Shown: in pieces, positions 57,546-64,000 of the stretch
Numbering within the stretch: the first letter of the stretch is position 1
Layout: each line of letters begins with the position of its first letter
DNA from: Arenicola marina
Lineage: Eukaryota; Annelida; Polychaeta; Arenicolidae
DNA length: 64,000 nucleotides
Direction: 5' to 3'
Assembly: GCA_964019135.1 (NCBI GenBank)
Contig: OZ025257.1
Location: 19,371,971 to 19,435,970, forward strand
Notes under the pieces: model-generated
The model's database searches: none
The model's input: the letters and a program-made list of their open reading frames with translations, nothing else
What the model was told of the DNA's origin: nothing
Translations under genes and position numbers: made by a program

Positions 57546-58405
57546 CTGTTTTTGTGACTTAATATCCAGTTCCCAGCACAGAGCTTTTTCGCGACAGATA
57601 TAGTTACAAAATAAATCCTGCCATGCACCCTTTCGGATACATGTTGATATGTAGTGTGACACTGGGTGGGATCGTACTCGGTTGAAAAAGGTCGTGTGGG
57701 TTCCATTGTGCATAGGGTGTAGTGAGGCACAGTTTTTTTGTGGTTTGGCGGGGCAGGGATTCGGTGCCATGGTTTCCCACGCAGGTAGATAAGCGGTGGA
57801 TGTGTTTTAGTTTTTTTATCAAGAGGCAGTTCTGAAGCAGTGGGTGACATGCTGGATCGATGTAGATCACTTTGGTGACGCAGTCCAGCACCAATCCCCA
57901 ACTGTGAAGTAGAGGGCGGTTTACGTCACAGCCAGGTTGCCTGAGGTCTTCATGCGCCTGTTGTGCCTGGCGTGATAGAATATTCCGGTTTTTTAGCCAG
58001 CTTGGGAGTCGCCGACCACGGTGTATCCTCACATGTTAGTTGGCCTGGACACCAAGACTTTGGTGTACTGCTAACTGATAAATTTGATTAGTTACCAGTG
58101 ATTGAGTGTGTGGTTTATTGCGATAGCTTTAGATACTTTGTTGTAGCTACTATAGTAAATTTGTGGGTTTTCCAGCATTTTAGGGAGTATTAACTTAGTT
58201 TGAACTATGCTTATGGAGTATTTTGGGGTTAAAAGGTGTAAAACGTGAGGATCGGTGAGTCTCTATGTGTCAGACAGTATAAGTGATGGCTACACTAATA
58301 CCTAGTGTTTGCGGTTCTGAGGGAGTGTGTGACCATGTGGACTCTATGACCTCACTCCTTCAACGGATGCCCGGTGAAGTGCTTGACATGACTACACAGA
58401 GCGCC
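57546..58405. other. No recognised feature
   Basis: Minus-strand open frames up to 142 residues (57,604-58,032) resemble no family I know and overlap in several phases. They may be further decayed LINE or unrelated sequence. Confidence 0.4.
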
Positions 58406-58640
58406 CGAGGGCGCCTCGGCCTCCGCGGCATCGTCGGCGTTCTAAACCCCATCGGCGTCCGCCATATCATCGGCGTCCTCGGCATCATCGGCGGCTGCGG
58501 CATCCCCGGCTGCGGCATCCCCGGCTGCGGCATCCCCGGCGCCCGCGGCATCATCGGCGTCCGCGGCATCATCGGCTGATCTTAAGGCATCCCCGGCGGG
58601 CCCGAGAACAATCGGCGTCCGCTGTATCTCCGGCGATGGC
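58406..58640 (+). repeat. GC-rich GGC-ATC / GGC-GTC short tandem repeat
   Basis: Built from 9- and 18-bp units of GGCATCATCGGCGTCCGC and GGCATCCCCGGCTGC. Being a multiple of three it stays open in many frames and gives G-I-I-G-V-R or P-G-M-P-Q type peptides. It could be the coding repeat of a larger gene but no flanking exon is recognisable. About 58,640-59,225 has unrecognised open frames on both strands only. Confidence 0.7.
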
Positions 58641-59231
58641 ACCGACTGCTACCACAACGTTGCGTCGGACCCGACTGCAACGGTAGCAGTCACCGGCTAC
58701 CTCTGGTACTACAACAGCGGAACTCTTTGAACACCGAACTTTCGTCGTGTCGGCCAGATCCGGCCTCGTCGGCATTTGTAACAGGTGCAGCGGCGTCATT
58801 GGCGCGCTTGGCGTTAACCTGTGGCGGCGTCAATGTCGCGTTATCATGGAACCTCAGAACGAGTCTCCAGTACAGAAGGGCTGTCGGCTGTAGTGGACAC
58901 ACGGTGAGTTCCAAAGCCGACATTCCCATCGCCAGCGGCATATATCCACGTCATGGAATGATAGGAACTTTGCCGGGAACTGCTATGCCGTCTATGGGAC
59001 TACGTCCACAGCCTTCCACAACTGACTTTGAACTATATTGCTACCGTGTGTTCGGAGTAACTGTGTGTGTTCATAATTTGGTCTCAGCACCGATATAGCA
59101 TTGTTTCTTGTGTACGGTCATTGCCATGACAATGTGTTTCCATGACCTCACGTTATCATTGGGTTAGTGAAGGTTCATCTTCTCTCTGTGTTAGAGAATT
59201 GGGGTGTATTCGTTCAAGGGCGAACGTCTTA

Positions 59232-60027
59232 TAGGGCTGTACAGTTCTCGCGGGTTCTTTTTCCGGTTTAGGTCTTTTGGGGACCAACAAAAAAACACGT
59301 GCTCTTAGAACGAGTGCGCATCACGCTGGTGACTTGCTGCAACTGCGTGATGCGCACTCATTGTAGTCAACGTTTTAGTTTTGGGAACCGGCCGGCTGCG
59401 CGGTTTGTGCGTGAAGAATCGAGTGGGTGTGAAACTATTTTTTGTTTGCTTTGGTCCAGGCATGGCTAACTATAAAATCATAATATAATTAAAGATAAGA
59501 CATTTATCTCTCCATAATGCATGTGGTCCCTTCGATGAGGCTGTTGGAAGCGTTGTATTTTGAGCCAAATCATCGATGCTTACAGTTCTACGACAAACGG
59601 AGCACCATTGTCCTCACCTGCTTAGTCCATATAAGGAGCGTTGTTACGTAACCATACATACCGCGCGCAGACACGCGCGTCATGATGATTATTACGTCAT
59701 ACGACATGGAAAACCCCGCGCAGCACGTTAGATCGCCTGACACTGACAGTCACTCATGAGACAACCGCATTCTGGTTTATCAACTGCCTAACCGCTCATA
59801 CATTACATAAATCTACTCGGATGGTTATAATTCGGATATGCACATAACTTCAGTGGTTATTTGTGCTTCCAAGGACAGCTTTAGCCGATCTTGTGTGTGA
59901 GGCGAGTGAAGGCAAACAACAAGGTAGGCAGCACGTACAGGCCGTTGATGCTAGGCATTGACGTAGAGCATAGGTATCCCTGTCTCGTGGGGTCTCGATA
60001 AGATCCCGAAGTGACTGTACAGCCCTA
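59232..60027 (+). mobile_element. TA-target TIR element (796 bp), isolated copy
   Basis: Ends TAGGGCTGTACAG / CTGTACAGCCCTA with TA on both outer sides (59,230-59,231 and 60,028-60,029). Same family as 15,821-16,610 and 27,326-28,124, and here not nested, so it defines the element's length. No transposase. Confidence 0.75.
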
Positions 60028-60420
60028 TAGGGAGGGGGAGTGTGGTATCCCAGGTCTCCATACTTTAGCACCGCACGGTAGTTGTCCTCGCGTGCGTTGC
60101 TATAGCAAGTATAGCGGTGATATCATCTGTACGTGCTGCATACTTTCAGGTTGCTCGCCTTCACTCGCTTCACACACAAGATCGGCTACAGCTGTCCCTG
60201 GATGCACAACTAACCACTGAAGTTTTGTGCATATCAGAATTATAACCATCCGAGTAGATGTATGTAATATCTGAGCGGTTAGACCGTTAATAAACCAGAA
60301 TGCGGTTGTTTCATGAGTGACTGTCAGCAATCTGATGTGCTGCGCGGGGTTTTCCGTGTCGTATGACGTAATAATCATCATGACTCGGATGTCTGCGCGC
60401 GGTATCTATGGTTACGTAAA
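59640..60420. repeat. ~300-bp imperfect inverted repeat
   Basis: 59,640-59,955 recurs reverse-complemented at 60,125-60,418 with scattered differences (TACCGCGCGCAGAC, GTCATGATGATTATTACGTC, CTACTCGGATGGTTATAATT). The right arm belongs to a second, related element that starts TAGGGAGGGGG immediately after the first ends. Confidence 0.75.
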
Positions 60421-60429
60421 AACGACCCT

Positions 60430-61110
60430 TATAATGTTATGCATGACCAAGTCACCCCGAATATAATAACATAAGTTTTTACTGCATAAAATGTGTGATA
60501 AATCTCTTAGGTTAAGAATTGTGAACCAGATTGATTGAGACCAAAATTCAGAGCATCACCATTATATTGCGCTTATGCTTATCGCAACATAAGCAAAATG
60601 TATCAGACATTTACAAAATGCCAAACGCTTAGTCTACGTGTGTCTATTTAAATGTAAATATGTGATGAGATGAGCATGTACGCAAGGGCACGCATATCAA
60701 ATCAGAATCATAAAGGACTAATGAAGGTTTTAGACGCACATGTTGAACATGCCCACCAAATGCGAGAGATTGTGCTGTATTTCACATTGAGCCCTTGTAT
60801 TTTGTTTGAAGAGCAAATACGCGTAAGAATTGTGATTAGAATGCTATTCATATTAAATATAATAATGTCAAATTAATTATTAATTAAGCACTAACATAAA
60901 TCTTTATTTAATTTGCCAGGTCCACTCGGTGACGCCTTTACATTGTTTGCCATCAGTGTATTTGAAACGTTATACAACTGTAATGAAATGACTTTTTGCT
61001 ATATTTTAAATAATTTGCTGAAAGGAAAATATATGTGTTGAAGGTAAGAGTTACCTTTACCGTTTACGGGAAGCACATCTGCGCAGTTTGAACCCCATTT
61101 AAAACTGACG
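60430..61110. other. AT-rich intergenic stretch, nothing recognised
   Basis: No long open frame and no repeat match elsewhere in the window that I can see. Confidence 0.5.
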
Positions 61111-61114
61111 GCAT

Positions 61115-62935
61115 GAGCGACACAATGTTCATATAATGATAACAAACAAACTTGTCTAACAATATTCAATAATGTTGTTTGAACACCTTTACGAGTAGCA
61201 ATTATACTACTGGCGTGCCATTTTAAGCACAATGCTTATGCAATATGCAAGCGCATGATTAGTGATTCGGAACTTCCAGGAAAACGCTAATGCAACATAT
61301 CCAGCGAGTTACATATCGGTCACATGCAAGGTCGCTGGAACACGTTTCGTGGGCCTATGCATTAATATACATAATTACATAATACATAATTAAAGTTGCA
61401 TGTCGAGCTCTTTCCCGCCAAAACTAAAGAAGTCAAAATACAAATAAGAATCGGTCCTTGAATCATTTAAGATTTCTTTTGTCTATACTCCACCCATGCC
61501 AGACTGCCAAATAGTGTCTCTTGGCCTTGCCCGTGATATTAATTTACCACAAGTTTTCATTTTAGTGGTAAACGTCAGCAGTTCGTGTGCTTCGCGAAGC
61601 TTTGGTATAAGTAGCAGTGCCGCGACAGAGTTCTGTTGTGTCACGTGATAGACACGTTTGCCACACCACAGCCGAAACGGCGATGTTTATCAAGTTTCTG
61701 AATTTACAGAATGAAACAATCGGGTTTTCTGCAAATTTTGATATAAATTTCGCCCGGGCTTAGTTTTGGCGGGAAAGAACTCCACATGCAACTTTAAAGA
61801 TAATTACAACAGTACATTAATAATCATTTATGAATCTTTACCTCTCGACAAATCTTAAGGTGGCCGCCTTTTGCAAAATATAATGCCATATGTCTCTTTA
61901 ATCACACTGAACAACGATATAGGAAAACATTATTGTGCAAAATGTGTGTTTCATTTCAATACAATTCCACGGCTAATGGCAGAGTGCAAATGTCAGCGAT
62001 TTTCAGAGCAATCGCTGCACTCATGCATGCAGGAGGGTGTCGAAACCCTTGGGCATAACCGTGTCCATGGTATTTATGATTCTTGAAGTTCGATAACGGA
62101 CCCTGAAGTCTTCACCTCAGACTGTTCACGCCGGTCCCCCTAGAAGGTGTTTCTCTGCGACACAGACTGCGGATCATCATTTGAAATTCGTTCCGAAATT
62201 TGCTCGATCTCCAGATGTAAATCGGGAAATTGACGGCATGGTTCGATATCAACAAGACGACGAAGATGTTCCTGAGAAACGGGAGGAGGGTTCCAGACGC
62301 GGTCGTGTCAGACAAAGCAATGATAGTGGAGGAAGGCAAGGTCAAGGCCAAGTAGGTCAAAGACACGATGAGCACGGTCATCGTTACCGTTTTGTTGTGG
62401 TCGGATGACGTCACAGCTGCTGTAGATGACAGCATGGCAGTTCGAATCATCTTGGTCCTGACCAGTTGAGCGATAATGGCGACATTCAGGACCAACAAGG
62501 TCGGCGTCGGGATGTAGCTGTAGAGGAGGTTCAGCATCCAGTATCCTCCTCGATACGTGAAGAATTCGTCGAAACCAGCCGTGTTGCAGGGGCCGAGATT
62601 GATTCCAGATTGGAATACTACAGCTAGCCAAAGGATCAGGAAGCCTAAGGTCAAGGACAGCACGACGCCCCTGGCGACCTTGGCCGTACACAGGGTCCTG
62701 GCATGGAGAGGCAGCATCGTGCAGACGCAGCGTTCCGCCGTGACGGACACGACCAGCCAGGCTGCCCACGTGGCTGGGAAATACCTGAGGACTATCAACA
62801 TCTTACAGAGGAAGTCGCTACTCAAAGCCGTCTCCATCAATGACGATTTCCCGTACCATTTGGCCACTGTGCCTCCCATTGAGTTCAGAAGCACCAGCAT
62901 GTCGGCCACAGCCAGGCTGATTAAGTAGATGGATG
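61115..62935. repeat. GPCR duplication block, copy 2
   Basis: Partner of 53,520-54,895. It includes a 400-bp MITE insertion absent from copy 1 and has small indels in the 3' flank. Near-identity ends inside the TM2 coding region. Confidence 0.8.
61394..61793. mobile_element. 400-bp TTAA MITE
   Basis: Terminal inverted repeats of about 34 bp, beginning AGTTGCATGT at both ends and containing CTTTCCCGCCAAAACTAA, with two mismatches. TTAA is duplicated at 61,390-61,393 and 61,794-61,797. The paralogous site beside GPCR copy 1 holds a single TTAA (53,761-53,764). No coding capacity. TTAA targeting points to a piggyBac- or Kolobok-type transposase in trans. Confidence 0.85.
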
Positions 62936-63191
62936 AGCTCAACCTCCGGAGTTCGCGCCTCGTCAAGGTGGCAATGCTTAGGGAGTTACCTACCAGACCA
63001 AAGCTGACTACTACTGGCATACTGTAAGTGTTGATAGCGTATCCCACGGAAACTAAATCCGGGCCCGTGACACCTAGATCACCTTGGCGTCCCTCTTCTG
63101 TTATATTTCCGGCGACAGTCCATTCCCAGGTTGCCGAAGCCGTCCGGATCGCCGAGAGTTCTGAATCAATTTCAGTTGTCACAGTCGCCAT
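62112..63191 (-). CDS. Rhodopsin-class GPCR, peptide-receptor-like, copy 2
   Basis: A 359-residue intronless seven-helix receptor, closely related to 54,076-55,134. The start at 63,191 (GAAATATGG) has a purine at -3 and G at +4. The N-terminus (~50 residues) is unlike copy 1 and carries a glycosylation sequon N29-I-T. GN at 68-69 marks TM1; LAVAD TM2; E-R-C replaces DRY; the conserved Cys pair lies at the top of TM3 and in extracellular loop 2; TM7 has N-H-A-V-N-F-P-I-Y. From TM2 to the C-terminus (ending R-G-T-G-V-N-S-L-R) it differs from copy 1 at only a few residues. Probably a surface receptor for a peptide or small ligand; ligand unknown. Confidence 0.85.
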   Translation of the reverse strand: MATVTTEIDSELSAIRTASATWEWTVAGNITEEGRQGDLGVTGPDLVSVGYAINTYSMPVVVSFGLVGNSLSIATLTRRELRRLSSSIYLISLAVADMLVLLNSMGGTVAKWYGKSSLMETALSSDFLCKMLIVLRYFPATWAAWLVVSVTAERCVCTMLPLHARTLCTAKVARGVVLSLTLGFLILWLAVVFQSGINLGPCNTAGFDEFFTYRGGYWMLNLLYSYIPTPTLLVLNVAIIAQLVRTKMIRTAMLSSTAAVTSSDHNKTVTMTVLIVSLTYLALTLPSSTIIALSDTTASGTLLPFLRNIFVVLLISNHAVNFPIYIWRSSKFRNEFQMMIRSLCRRETPSRGTGVNSLR

Positions 63192-63261
63192 ATTTCAGCG
63201 TCGGCCGTCTTTAAAGCAGGTAGAGCTCAGCTAACTGTGGGCGAGTTAACATCGCCTCCAG

Positions 63262-63275
63262 CCTTAATATATACT
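63262..63275 (-). promoter_or_regulatory. TATA-like box upstream of GPCR copy 2
   Basis: Minus-strand TATATATTAAGG lies about 75 bases before the start codon at 63,191, a position similar to the TATA box of copy 1 although the flanking sequences are unrelated. Confidence 0.4.
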
Positions 63276-63279
63276 ACCT

Positions 63280-64000
63280 ATAGATGGAATTATATTTTAT
63301 ATCATATGAGAATAGCTCCTCGTAGGCCATGCTGAAAAAATAATCCAGATGAAAACCCGTAACCGATTCGTACGCGTAAGAGACCCAGCTGAAAGGAGTG
63401 AAATGACAAAGGACACAAGGTGAGAAAAATAAACAACCCTTGACGCCTGAAGCCAGCAGCGCTATTGGTCTTAAGTAGGTTCACACAATGGCTTTGGAGG
63501 CACCTGCAGAGAGGGGCAAAAATCTAACGATGCATGGCGACACCGGCCTAAGCTTTGATACCTACCTTCGTATGAAGCATTATATCTTATTGTGCACTCT
63601 GTCGCTCGGGGAAATAAAGAAAATGTGATCACAAGAATGTTTGTCTTCCGCTTTGTTGCGCATGGGGAGCACGGACACCTGTCTACATTACACTCTCGTG
63701 TAACACTCTCACTACCTGAAAGGAAACCTTGTGTGCCGCTGATATGATGCGTTTTGTGGAGCTCCATTATGAAAGCACCTTGTGAACAATGGCCATTGAA
63801 TCGCCCCGCAGCGAACGACTTTCCGATATTGTCTCGTTTTTACTCCGCGTCATCTTTCACGCGCCTGGGGGCATATCTTTCCATTCCTCCGAACGCAAAA
63901 CCGTCCCTTATAGCAGTCGCGACCCCTAGCGGTGGTCACGTGTCAACTTGTTTTTTTAATTTATAATCCATTTTCTCTATAATAAGCAGCACAAAAGTAG
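63280..64000. other. Upstream flank of GPCR copy 2, nothing recognised
   Basis: Short open frames on both strands only; no repeat of the window recurs here as far as I can see. Confidence 0.45.

Noticed and set aside
58283..58642. Collagen-like or proline-rich protein gene
   Set aside because: Nine-base periodic repeat open in many frames; no exon structure or flanking domain seen.

Overview
The window looks like nuclear DNA of an invertebrate animal, possibly an amphioxus-like chordate or another marine invertebrate; I cannot fix the species. The reasons are intronless rhodopsin-class G-protein-coupled receptor (GPCR) genes, a Ty3/gypsy-type element with a PNMA-like Gag, LINE 3' ends, tRNA-derived SINEs, and many short transposons found in some paralogous copies and absent from others. 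There are no bacterial operons. Only two host genes are convincing, and almost everything else is repeats.

Layout. Positions 1-52,300 are a tandem segmental duplication built from two modules, A and B: A1 (~1,350-5,520), B1 (~5,690-18,550), B2 (~18,555-33,240), unique AT-rich spacer (~33,240-35,265), A2 (~35,268-39,540), B3 (~39,855-43,782, continuing at ~51,012-52,300). Because the copies align, each later insertion can be dated and bounded against an empty paralogous site. These include a minus-strand LINE tail in B1 with a 118-bp target duplication; a TTAA-flanked 0.6-kb element in B1 and B2; a TA-targeting 0.8-kb TIR element nested in a copy of its own family in B1 and B2; a 3.0-kb AT-rich TIR element in B2 only; and a 7.2-kb foldback element in B3 whose arms are satellite-like repeats.

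Inside the B3 foldback element lies a 4.8-kb gypsy-like retroelement (44,964-49,779). It has a complete 5' LTR, a primer-binding-like site, an intact gag (RRM-like N-terminus, PNMA-like capsid, CCHC knuckle), a textbook -1 frameshift site with a possible pseudoknot, an aspartic protease, and a reverse transcriptase that stops at FLGF. There it is fused to the first 269 bp of the LTR in inverted orientation. Both outer ends are therefore U3 ends, and both are flanked by a GATC duplication.

The right side (52,300-64,000) holds a SINE, a 22-bp hairpin-forming minisatellite, two closely related minus-strand GPCR genes about 8 kb apart, a stray B-module fragment, a broken L1/Tx1-like LINE 3' end, a GC-rich repeat, a TIR element, and a 400-bp TTAA MITE present next to one GPCR and absent from the other. 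The GPCR pair is nearly identical from TM2 through the 3' flank but strongly diverged upstream, which suggests partial gene conversion. All alignments here were done by eye, so percent identities are not given.
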